Source: Gyrodactylus bullatarudis (taxonomy: Eukaryota; Platyhelminthes; Monogenea; Gyrodactylidea; Gyrodactylidae). From it: DNA of 64,000 bases. The position numbers were made by a program, and so were the translations under genes. Of the stretch, positions 54,002 to 64,000 are shown one piece after another. Numbering within the stretch: position 1 is the stretch's first letter; each line of letters begins with the position of its first letter. The notes under the pieces are model-generated. The model made no database searches. It was given only the letters and a program-made list of their open reading frames with translations, and was not told the DNA's origin. The stretch covers positions 1 through 64,000 of the forward strand of contig SSNU01000031.1 in the NCBI GenBank assembly GCA_012064415.1, in the 5' to 3' direction.

Positions 54002-54679
54002 GAGATTAGTTGATTTTAAAAATACAATACTTTCTCCGTTTCTACTCTCATTTCCTTTAAAATCCCTCATAATGTCATACATCAACTCTTCCCTCTCCCC
54101 CACTTTCATTCATCTTTCTATATAACAACAATCAAGGAAATGTTTGATTACTTTAACTCCCTAAATACTATATTAGATACATTTACACTATAGGCTAGAT
54201 TAATGATATATACTATTTTCCATTAGCCTGTCATAGATCCATTTTTTATCTATACTCTTTATTCAGACTACATATTCATGGTCTATAGTTGTGGATGTAC
54301 ATTCTCTAAATATTGGCCCATCTGGCACCATTAATACATTCCATCTACATATCATTAATATATTTAATATACCTATGTACTATTTATATGGTGGCCATCA
54401 AGAAATACATAATAAATTGTCAAAGAAAATAATTTTTTCATCGAAATTGCTCCCTTATTTGTTCTAATTCAAGGTTTTATTTACTCTACAAAAAGAAATA
54501 TGAAGAAGATAATGCTGAAAGTTTTCTTTCATGCAAAACTCGATATTTTATGTTGCCTCTTTCTGCTCTGTCATAATTTTCCCCATCATGTCCTCTGTTC
54601 TTTTTCTTTTTCTTCTTCTTCTCTTTGTTTTTATTCTGTTTAGTTGGGAAAAAATAATAATTTTCATGTTTTTTTGCAG

Positions 54680-54762
54680 TGCATACTAAAGATGAACAAG
54701 ATTCTTCGTTTCCTCAACAAAAAATAGACGCTAAAGAGCACAGTAAACATACAAAAGTTTGA
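54680..54762 (+). CDS. Possible orphan terminal exon
   Basis: A pyrimidine-rich tract ending TTTTTTTGCAG precedes an open stretch reading HTKDEQDSSFPQQKIDAKEH and ending HTKV and a stop. This composition is unlike the random AT-rich frames nearby. It could be an alternative last exon of the upstream decarboxylase or part of an unrecognised gene. No partner exon with matching phase was found. Confidence 0.3.
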
Positions 54763-55084
54763 AATTAAATTTATTATCTAATTTTTATGTGTATGTAAAA
54801 TCTAATGAAAATGAATTTTATAATTCAATTCTTGTTCTTTATTTATTCCACGATGAGAATGTAATTCAGTTAGCTCAGTTGTCTTTGCTCAAAGATTTTC
54901 CTCTCTTCGTATTCTTCTTTGCTAACCAAGATGAAAAGATTAAAAATACACGTCTAATGGAGCATTCATTTTGTTTGAATTGTAGCATTAGATATTTGTT
55001 CAAAATAAAATGTTGCTATTTCTTACACTGCGTATTCCCCTTTAGACCTTTTAAATGAAAGAAATTCCTTCGAAGAATTATTAT

Positions 55085-55765
55085 TAAAGCTAATTGATAT
55101 GATGTTGGGAATCTATGAATTTTACAGAAACCTCGATTTTTTCATCAAGAATTCGAATTCGTTGAAGATTTTTTGGAATCCTACTCATGATTTCCACTTT
55201 GACCATTTGAAGGAAAAAATTCTGAACAAAAATTATTTTTATGAAAAATATGGACATTTTCAAATTCTCATTTGGCGCCAAAATCCCATTTTTTCGAAAT
55301 TTGAGATGAAAATTTTTATTGATTTGAAAGTGGGAGGCTGATTGAAAGAATTGTTTCAGGATCAAGATTGGATAATAAAGCTGAATAGCACCGTAAAATT
55401 ATCGACAGTTTCCAAATTTTCGAGAGATTTGAGTTATCGAAATTTCATTGATTTTCAACTAGTGGAAATCGAAATTTCGCTCTGAAACGATAATGAATTT
55501 AACCCTTTTTCGATCAGCCTCCAACTTTCATATCAATAAAAATTCTCGGTTCAAAGTTCGAAAAAATGAGATTTTGACGCCAAATGGGAATTTGAAAAAT
55601 GACCATATTTTTCATTAAAAAAATTTTTTTCAGAATTTTTTTCTTCAAATGGTAAAAGTGGGCAAAATGATTAGGATTCCAGAAAATCTTCGACGAATTC
55701 AAATTCGATGAAAATATCGAGATTTCTGCAGAAATCCTAGATTCCTAACTTGATATTAACCAACT
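55085..55765. mobile_element. Foldback element with about 270-bp inverted repeats
   Basis: The left arm (55085-55350) and right arm (55515-55765) are inverse copies, for example TTTTTATTGATTTGAAAGT against its inverse near 55530. The open frames in each arm are by-products of the repeat. A second copy is at 36487-37280. Confidence 0.75.
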
Positions 55766-56630
55766 TTATATTAGCTTGTTAATGAAAGTCGCCTTAAAAT
55801 TTACAGAAATCAATCATTTTAATAGTTATTTCTATTCATCTAAAATACTTTGTTCACCACTCATTTGATAGGAAATCTTCATGAATTTTTGATTCATCAT
55901 AATGTATGTATCTAATGTCGGAATGAAAGCCTCTCCCATAAGAATGACTCAATAAAGGAGATGCAAAGTGTTCCTTGAATGCAGACCAATTAGGTGTACT
56001 AATAAAAAGTGGCAAGTCCAAAGGTTGCTACAAGAATGAGCTCTATTTCAGATAGGAATTCGTTTTCATGTAATCGATTTTAAAAGCCCTCAGTCTCTTT
56101 GTCAAATACTGTAAAACAAGAGGGGACAAATGTTCAATTGATTAGCCCTATAATCAGACTTAGATTCTAAAATAGTAAAAAAGTTTATTCTTAAAATATG
56201 GTTTAATTTCTTAGGAAAACCTTAAGATGGTCAAAAGAAAATATTCAGACAAATTATGCTGATTTTTCCCCAGTCCTAGTTCGAAGTCAAGTCTAAACCA
56301 TTAATGACATATGTATTGCCTAATTTCTTCAACCATCTGGATCATTCTCTTCAAAGATTGAGCATCAGAGATAAAGCATAATTCACATTATTTTTCATCC
56401 CGAAAAAATTATCGATTATGCTAGCTGAAGGAACCATCCATGTAATAATTGAGATCCTCAATTTGAAAGAACTCCTAATAAATGGTTGTAAATCCTAAAG
56501 AAATGGTTTTCTTTTTTCCTATTGGTCTATTATTTGATTGGTTGACGGAAAAAAATTACATCTGATAAAAAGACACTGTATTCTATGTATATATATCAAG
56601 ATAAAACATATTGAATTCATTTCTCCCCAT
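55766..56630. other. Upstream region of the bHLH gene; contains a dispersed repeat
   Basis: The segment 56060-56170 (ATCGATTTTAAAAGCCCTCAG, GATTAGCCC) recurs at about 61605-61705. No exon or obvious promoter motif is recognised. Confidence 0.45.
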
Positions 56631-57569
56631 ATGGCATCAGTCATGTTCTTTGAAAACAACATAAACTATCTCTGTGAACAAGAAAATAAATTTTATCCGT
56701 GTCTTATGAAGGAAAACTCTCAAAATGATCCTGAGCGCCCTGGGAAAAAGCGTGGTCCCAAAAAGAAACCAATCACACAAGAGAGAGTTATAAAGCTTAA
56801 GCAGCGCAGAGTTCGTGCAAATGCCCGGGAAAGAAGTCGTATGCATGGTTTGAATAACGCTCTGGATATTCTCAGGAACCACATACCAAAAGCAATAATT
56901 CATCAGTTACCAGAATATCATTCGGAATTCAGTCTCCTGACAAATGGAAATCTAAGAAATGCTATCAACTCCAGCGATTTATTAGGCCAGCGGTTGAGTA
57001 AAATTGAGACGCTACGATTAGCTCGTAACTATATTTCTTTACTGATGGATTTTCTAAAATTGCCGAATGAATTGTTTACCAAAAAGATAATATTCAATCG
57101 TCTAACCATGGATTTATCCCAAATCACTGCTAACCAAATATCAATTCTTCTTGGATTCACTCCTTCTTTAAACTTTAGTACTAATTTAGAAGAATTAAAT
57201 GAAAACGGACACGGGATCAATTCCAGTCTTCCTATGACAAAACAATTTTCATCCTCTTCCAGTTGTAATTCTCAAGCTTTTGATGAGACTCAGTCATCCG
57301 TTGATAACTTTTATTTTCTCGAATCACTTCTTGATTCGAATGTAAAAGAATATTCGAATACGAGTTCTGTTGAAAATCAGGGAATTACTTCTTTTGAAAA
57401 TAATGTGAAGCCACAAGAGGACGAGATGAAGACCAACTTTTTCTTAACACAAAGCAATTTTAATGAATGTCCCTTGTCAGGTAACAATGATAATGTTCGT
57501 TTTAACCAATACAATACCAATAATGAAAAAATTTTACATTATCGAATGAATGAATTCTTATTCACGTGA
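56631..57569 (+). CDS. NeuroD-family bHLH transcription factor with an expanded loop
   Basis: This single-exon gene encodes 312 residues from [10 protein letters not shown]; the open frame extends 31 codons upstream, but that part looks noncoding. The protein binds E-box DNA as a heterodimer with an E protein and should promote neuronal or neuroendocrine differentiation. [20 protein letters not shown] and [18 protein letters not shown] (residues about 45-80) are the NeuroD-type basic region and helix 1. [16 protein letters not shown] (about 119-135) is helix 2. Between them the loop is about 30 residues longer than usual. [12 protein letters not shown] downstream resembles the conserved NeuroD region after the bHLH. 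The basic region has Ser where most members have Asn (ARERSR). The rest is Ser/Asn-rich. Confidence 0.9.
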   Translation: MASVMFFENNINYLCEQENKFYPCLMKENSQNDPERPGKKRGPKKKPITQERVIKLKQRRVRANARERSRMHGLNNALDILRNHIPKAIIHQLPEYHSEFSLLTNGNLRNAINSSDLLGQRLSKIETLRLARNYISLLMDFLKLPNELFTKKIIFNRLTMDLSQITANQISILLGFTPSLNFSTNLEELNENGHGINSSLPMTKQFSSSSSCNSQAFDETQSSVDNFYFLESLLDSNVKEYSNTSSVENQGITSFENNVKPQEDEMKTNFFLTQSNFNECPLSGNNDNVRFNQYNTNNEKILHYRMNEFLFT

Positions 57570-57646
57570 TTGGTTTTATGAAGAGTACCATCTTTAAAGT
57601 AATGCTGTGATAATTTTCTTTTTCATATGAAATACAAACTTGTTTG

Positions 57647-57652
57647 AATAAA
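57647..57652 (+). terminator. Poly(A) signal of the bHLH gene
   Basis: AATAAA lies about 78 bp after the stop codon. Confidence 0.6.
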
Positions 57653-58219
57653 CTGCTTATTCTGAAGAATTTTCTATCCACACAAATAAGATTTCTTATA
57701 TCAAGGTCCAATCGTATCAAGAAATTAGCAAATTTTGCTGGCCTCCAAAGCGTTCTAATGATTGAAAATAGGTTCTGAAAAATTCCTAGAGGTATTATGA
57801 TTCATAACTTATGAAGACTGCATTTTTTCTGTCTCATTTATTAAAAATTTAAAAAGCAATTTCTTACTTTTCAAATTGGAGTATTTCCAAACTAGGTAAC
57901 TCGGAGTAAAGATAAAAAATGTGTAAAGGTTTTAAGAATAACATTTCCGATAGGGTGGGGAAAAGTTGGATGTTTAAAAGAGTAGTGTAATGAGTAAGTA
58001 CATCCAGATGGTCACTAGGCTTGTTATTTGTTTGTTTTGGAGGCGAAAAAGACTCCCTACTCCGTCACCAAACTTGGGAAAAAGCTATTTCACGATAAAA
58101 AATAAATTTCAGTGAAATAATATAAGTTTGGATATCTTTTTATCTGAATCTATGTACGATCAACCAAGCAAAGAGAATTCTTCAGCAAAAAAAGTTTATT
58201 CCAATGGATGTTGATAGAA

Positions 58220-58740
58220 TGCTAATTCGTACCGAAAGGGCAGAAGGGAATGCATCGCATAGATCAAGAGTAATAATTTCAGTGTCAATTAGCAGAGCAA
58301 TCCCTGCTAATTCCTACTGAAAAGATTAAGCTTCTTATCTTTTATGCAATTAAACTCTGAAGTTTCTGTGCTAGATTTGTTCTCATTTACATTTAATTTG
58401 TTCTACTATCAGGGGGTTCAAAGCTCATTCAATCAGAGAATTTTATTCATGGAGAAATCCATAATTTTTTCTAAAATCAAAGATGTTTTCGATCTTTATA
58501 AATAATTTTAAAAACTCGAAAATCCAGAAATTTTCTATTTAAAACATTATAGATAAGAAAAAATCGAGATCAGAAACAGAAACGTTGAACTGCATAAAAG
58601 ATAAGAAGCTTAATCTTTTCAGTACGAATTAGCAGGGATTGCTCTGCTAATTAAGACTGAAATTATTAAGGATACTCTTGGTCTATTCGATGTATTCCCC
58701 TCTGCCCTTTCAGTACAAATTAGCAGTTCAGTACGAATTA
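58220..58740. repeat. Inverted repeat element next to a PLE hammerhead
   Basis: The arms at about 58220-58350 and 58590-58720 are inverse copies containing GATTAAGCTTCTTATCTTTT and repeated GCTAATT/AATTAGC units. The spacer is AT-rich and noncoding. The right edge, with duplicated CAGTAC(A/G)AATTAG units, meets the PLE terminal repeat. Confidence 0.7.
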
Positions 58741-58756
58741 GGTAACAACATATATA

Positions 58757-58812
58757 TGTTAACCGGGGTAGAGTCTGAAGAGACCCGGCGAAATTTAACG
58801 TTATCACTCGAA
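58757..58812 (+). ncRNA. Hammerhead ribozyme motif (solo PLE terminal repeat)
   Basis: The core CTGAAGA (58775-58781), GACCCGGC, GAAA (58790-58793) and ATC (C at 58805) are intact, and stem I is GAGT with ACTC. CCGGG upstream (58763-58767) pairs with CCCGG (58784-58788). The following ACGCTTGTTGTTCTC and TGAGTTTAGAATC match the copy at 12490-12535. No endonuclease remnant precedes it, so it may be a solo repeat. Confidence 0.76.
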
Positions 58813-58859
58813 TACACGCTTGTTGTTCTCAAACCTTCCATATGAGTTTAGAATCATAC

Positions 58860-61800
58860 AATAATTTTTCTATTATAATTTACTGGTTCTCTCATCTCAT
58901 GAATTCAAATCAGAAAAAAAATTCAATCTTGTTAAAATTTTTCTACGACTTCTTATCCAGGATTTACAGTGTTTTTAATACTGATTTTCAGAACAGAGAA
59001 TCCGAATGAATGATCCGAAGAACTCACTGTTATTGTGGGTAAATGATTGTTCCGAAGGAAAATTATTCATGAACCAGAATTTTTTAAAACTCCACTAGAG
59101 CCAAACTCTTTTTTTTAATATTAAACATAATGTTACTTGACAGTAATTATACTAACATTAAATTTATTTGTTATAAATTATGTTTATTTAAACAAGGGTA
59201 TATTTCATGTACATACTTAAGAGTAGACATATAACGATAATAATTTATTCATCCCTTATACAGTTATTATTACCGACATAAAATTGAATTCAGGCATAAG
59301 AAATCAGGTGAATATTTTGTTAAATGATCATTGATCAATCAATACAACGAAGTTTCTATGAGTTAATTTTATAGTTCATCTTCAATGCAAATTTTTTCTA
59401 ACTCGCTTGATCTGATCAATGATCAAGTATAAACTCGTATTGAAAATTGTTTAAAAATTCGACAATTTATCCTCAATCAATGTTTCTAAAAAGGATCAAA
59501 AATAAATACTGTACTACTAGGCGAGACATTAAAAAAATAATGAAAAATAGTTTATAAAATTTTGTATTTCGATTAACATGATAGTTCTTCAGTGAACTGT
59601 CCGTTCGCTTGTGTTAATAAACGCCTTATCATCATAAAATGATTATTCTCTGAGTTCAAGTTTAGGAAAATACCAATATGACCTCAATTTTCTCCCGTCT
59701 GTAGTGAGGAAAATCTGCTCTCCTTTATCACAGCTTGGTTAAACTCAGTTGAATTAACTCAAGATCCCCATGAAATTTGGAAGATATTTAGAGTCATCGC
59801 CCATCTGTCGGTCAATGTCTCCTAAAGAAAGATAGAAATCAAAGATTTAATGACCAATTCTCAGTGTACGTGTGCGCAAAATAGACTTTTCTTTCTGCCC
59901 AATTAGAAGAAAAAAGTTTTTATGATGATCAGGATTATTTCCCAAGAATGGTAATAAAATCTCACATCTGAGCACATGCTTGCTCTCGCGTTGATGTAGA
60001 AGAGTTATTTTTTAATTTTCATTCAAATACTTTCACATCAAAGATAACTTCGACGTATGATCGAGGGCAAGAAAGATTTTTATTATTTTACTTTTATTGT
60101 GATTCTATGAATTTAAATTAAAAATTGTGGCCATCTAGCTTGTACAAAAACAAAAAGACAATGAGAGTGTAGTATTTCTTAAAAATAATGATTATACATG
60201 TTATATATGTATTGGTATAATAATCCAAATAAGAGTAATAATTTTAATATAATAAGTTATTATTAATAACACTAGTGGCGAAAAAAAGATATTTTATGCA
60301 GACAAGAATTATCTGGACCAGAATTTTATGCTGATCACAAATGTGACCTCAAAATCTAATTAAAATTAAATCCTTGAATCAGTAAAGAAAATTATTGATA
60401 TGTGGGTCTGAGTTGATGCTCAAGACCTTGCTTAGACTCTCAGCTATGGTTTACTGAAGCGTTTCAATAAAGACAAAAACCGTCTATGTAGAATCAGAAA
60501 GGCACACTAACTGATTTAAGAAAAAAATGGAAAATATTCACAAGAGAAAATTGCAGACATTATAAGACTCGAGTTGGCGCAACCTGTCTATTTTTTAAAA
60601 TTTTTGTTGATTTCAAAGTTTGAGAGGGATCACCAATAGAAAAGAAAACCAATTATCACTGTATTAAATTTTTAAAAGAACCGCTAACTTGGAGTGATCT
60701 CGGAACATTCAAATTTATTAATTTTCAAGCAGTAAATTAAGAAGAATAGACTTTCTGACGATAATTGGATGTTTCCTAAATTCTCATCTACTAATTTTTG
60801 TTTTCCTTATTTGATAATGATACTGAAAATGTTCAATCTATTATTTATAAATATTATTTTTACTATAAATTCAAATTTCTCTAGATGATTCTTTCATCGT
60901 CACAAAATATTTTTGAAGATGTCCGCTAATACTTTCCGCAAAATATAGTATTCAATCCGTCTTAGACTTTAAAGGAATTTTTTCAGATATCATTAAAACA
61001 ACGAATATTATCTTGATACAATACTTCATGATAAGATTTCTTAGCAAGTGTTAATTGAAAATTCATTGGCTAAGAAGATGTACAGTGATCTACTCGAAAT
61101 TTACATCTAATACCAAAAACCGGCACTAATATACCAGATCCCCATAGCTATTTTGACAATTTTAAAAAAATATAAATTTGAAATATTTATGAAACTCGAA
61201 TGCCTTGATGTAGAAGCATTTTTGAGATATGCTTGAATAATTCAAGTTGAATACAAAATTATGCTTAGAATTGATAGTTCTATAAGAGGAGACATAACAA
61301 ATTTGAGGTTAAAAATAACACGCTACCCTGCTTAGTTAGTTTTGATTAAAGGATATTAACAAAGTTTTTAAAATTTTAACGAATTAGAATTCTTTATCAA
61401 ATTAGAAGGGTATAGATTAAAAATGAGAATATCTAATATCTAAATTGGAGTTTGGAAAGATTTATAAATCATTTTATTAAATCTCTTTAATTAGTTAAAT
61501 TTAATTTCAGAAAGGTTCAGAATGAACGCCAAAAAAATTATTCTCTTATCAAAGGAGAAATTAGACACAAGTTGAAATGAATGTGTGTCATCGAAAAAGA
61601 TTTGTTTTCATGCCATCGATGTTAAAAAGCCCTCAGTTTCTTCGTCATTCAGATAAATTACTGCAAAAAAGGGTGTAAATTTTCTATTGATTAGCCCCAA
61701 AAGACCTTGGGAAAAGGTTGACTATATTCCTACTAAATCTACTTTCACAAATATTTATTGAAAATTTCAGAATCCATTATGAATAAAAACAATCATCATG

Positions 61801-64000
61801 GATTAAAAAAAATCCCTTCCAATTTACAATTCTGATCCAGATTCACAAGGAAGATAAGAGAAGAACAACTTTCGTTTTGTCTCCCAAATTAATGAATATT
61901 TATAAAGCTAAATTTCTTAAAGTTTGTATGCAGTGGGAAATTCGAGTGAATTTTTCATGAACTCTCCCATTACCATAGAGCATAGACTGTTTGAGGATTT
62001 TTTTATCTCTCCTTTGTTGTTTGCTAGTGAGTAAACGCATACGCGTAGTAAAATTTTCATTAGTGTATAGTAGATTGTGTAAGTGTGCGGACAATTCAGG
62101 ATATTGTGTATATGATGTCAATCCTTTTTGTATTTTTGATTCGTACAACAAATTCATTTTATGTATACTCATTCACGTACATTGTAAAGCAGTCAATGAA
62201 AGAAAAGAAGATGCAGTGAGCAAAGTATTAGTGCTGCTCAACGAGATTTGGTCGGAAGAATAAACGTTGTAGAGGATTTTAATCTATAACTATATAAATG
62301 ACTCCCAAATAAATTTTTGAATATTTAATGCATTTCATAGAAGCACGTAGATGAACATGAATAAAGGGGACAAATAAATGTTGTTATAATTAACTGAGTA
62401 GGATTTAATTGATTTCAAATTTTTCCAATAAATGTATCAAGGAAAAAACTAAGATGAAAATGAAAGCTCTTTAATTATTCATACAAATATAATCAAATGA
62501 AAAGAGAATTTTAATCCAAATTGATACCTGAAATATATCCCAAAGTCTGTAGTAGAACTGTTAAGTTTAAGAACATGCATTAAAATTTAAAAGAAGGCCA
62601 AAAAAACTGTAAATAACTGATTTTAGATTTGGAAGAATTATCTCTCACACTACAACTTATCCAAGTAAGTAAAATAGAGTACGCCTCAATTTTTAAAACT
62701 ATCAACACTAAAGTTCTGGGATAGATTTTAATAACAGATACAGAGGATATTTTATTAATGTTAAAATATCTTCTCAGAGGTAGAAGTTCTCAAAAAATAT
62801 AAATTAATACTTGATCTTGAAGTAATAATATTAAGGTAGGTACTTTATCCACTACGCCATACCTATAGATGAATGGTAATTAATTTTATATTTATTATAA
62901 GCAAATACGCTAACTTCTCTTCGAAAAATTAATTTTTAATAAATTTTGATCTCATTTTTTAATGCTTAAAATGATCTTATATCCGGTTAGATACAATAAG
63001 GAGTTGAGCAGTTTTCTAAAGTAGAGTTTTTTTGTATTGAACTTCTCATAGGTATATTTTATCAAAAAATATAGAATCTAAATTCTCGACTTTTATTACT
63101 AATATTTAAAGATATTCTTTTGTTTATTTGGTTTTTTTTAATCAACTCAAAATGCATATCCCTTTTATGTATGTTAATCTAGCGCTTTTTTAACACTTCG
63201 CTACACTTCATTGAGCTTTTTAACGTTTTTGTTATTTAATTACAACGACAAGTGTGCTGGCATAATACATTTTAATTTCCAACAATAAGAGCACATTAAC
63301 GATGTTGATTTTCCCGCTTACCGCCATAATATTAGTTTTTTTGTTTAGATAGACTATTGTTGGAAAAATGGTTTCACTGATGAACACAATTGGGAAATGT
63401 GATTTTCATAGTTAAGGAGAAACTAAAAATCAGCTGTTCAGGTCTGATTTTTTTATTCTGTATAACTAACACATTCTTTATTAATATAACCATTAAAAAA
63501 TTGATTGAGTCTACTTAGAGATTTAATGAATAATTGATATGTAGCCAAGATTACATATCTCATGTGAATAAACTCACTAGGAATCTGGAAACATCAAGAA
63601 TTTTGCAGAATTCTTGGAAAATCAGCAAGTCTTCAGACTCTTAGGTATTCTAGAAACTAATTATAATTATTCATTTGAAACTTGTAAGTAAATTCTAGAA
63701 TTTTTTTATCTATTTGTAAAACTGTCATGAAATTCTCATTTTCATGTCAACGAGCTAGCTTTATTATAAGTAAATAGAGTTTCAAGGCAGTGATGATCTC
63801 GTTAATTTTAGGAAAACTTGACTATTTTTCATAATAAATTAGAGATAGGTTTTACAAATTTTCAATTTCTACCCTTGGTCTGAATGGGGTCTCCAGGAGA
63901 ATTCAAATAATGTATAGAACATACGGTCCAAAACCTATTTATAAACTGGTTGCTATAGAAAAAATGAACTTTTATCAGAATAAACAGAATAGAAAATTTA
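58860..64000. other. No gene recognised; scattered repeat fragments
   Basis: MITE-related sequence lies at 60140-60250 and a dispersed repeat at 61605-61705. A short piece at 61850-61885 resembles the segment downstream of PLE hammerheads. One end of the 32588-33080 element family lies at about 63728-63770. The antisense frames at 61900-62263 overlap each other and show no family resemblance. Confidence 0.45.

Noticed and set aside
54759..55058. 99-codon plus-strand frame
   Set aside because: It is low-complexity Phe/Leu/Asn-rich, has no family resemblance, and overlaps the end of the possible exon in another frame.
61850..61885. Another PLE hammerhead
   Set aside because: Only the downstream AAGGAAGATAAGAGAAGAAC-like segment is present; core CTGANGA and GAAA are absent.
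61900..62263. Two 90-codon frames on opposite strands
   Set aside because: They overlap antisense, neither resembles a known family, and the region has repeat fragments nearby.
1..64000. CRISPR arrays, rRNA genes, bacterial operon features or riboswitches
   Set aside because: The spliced genes, transposon types and codon context are eukaryotic, and no regularly spaced short repeats or rRNA sequence were seen.

Overview
This is a eukaryotic, AT-rich, intron-containing nuclear window from an animal. The gene content suggests a protostome, probably an arthropod or other ecdysozoan: a tyrosine-decarboxylase-like enzyme with a long C-terminal tail, a NeuroD-type bHLH gene, beta-hexosaminidase and a CWF19-like splicing factor. 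I cannot name the species. Many introns are very short; several are 29-55 nt.

Genes. Four host genes can be supported. A CWF19L2-like gene (minus strand, four exons, 26271-30585) and a beta-hexosaminidase gene (plus strand, eleven exons, 30738-39253) are divergent, with 152 bp between their start codons. A group II amino-acid decarboxylase, most like tyrosine decarboxylase, runs on the plus strand from 42283 to 52434 in 17 exons. A single-exon NeuroD-like bHLH gene lies at 56631-57569. All splice phases in the three multi-exon models close without a frameshift. The rest of the window shows no convincing host gene.

Mobile DNA. The intergenic and intronic space is packed with transposable elements. 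There is a complete Ty3/gypsy-type LTR retrotransposon (21463-25522) with two identical 177-bp LTRs, a 5-bp target duplication and one uninterrupted gag-pol frame. There is also a mariner element (14463-15714) and a Tc1-like element (45483-46986, inside the decarboxylase gene), both with open transposase frames and terminal repeats. Older gypsy debris lies at 19190-20560 and 25640-26080. Several foldback or MITE-like inverted repeats sit at 8865-9469, 17050-17717, 26706-27446, 28595-29476, 32216-32505, 32588-33080, 48996-49750, 55085-55765 and 58220-58740.

The most interesting component is a set of Penelope-like element (PLE) 3' ends. They encode GIY-YIG endonuclease tails and are followed by sequences that fold as hammerhead ribozymes. 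At least a dozen hammerhead-like copies occur on both strands. Their stem I pairing changes in a compensatory way between copies. A second, upstream pairing with the stem II region also co-varies, suggesting a conserved pseudoknot. The PLE protein tails end in a basic KRKRKR stretch followed by a motif resembling a PCNA-interacting (PIP) box. A second hammerhead type, with a longer stem II like that of schistosome satellites, occurs twice; one copy abuts a tRNA-like sequence.
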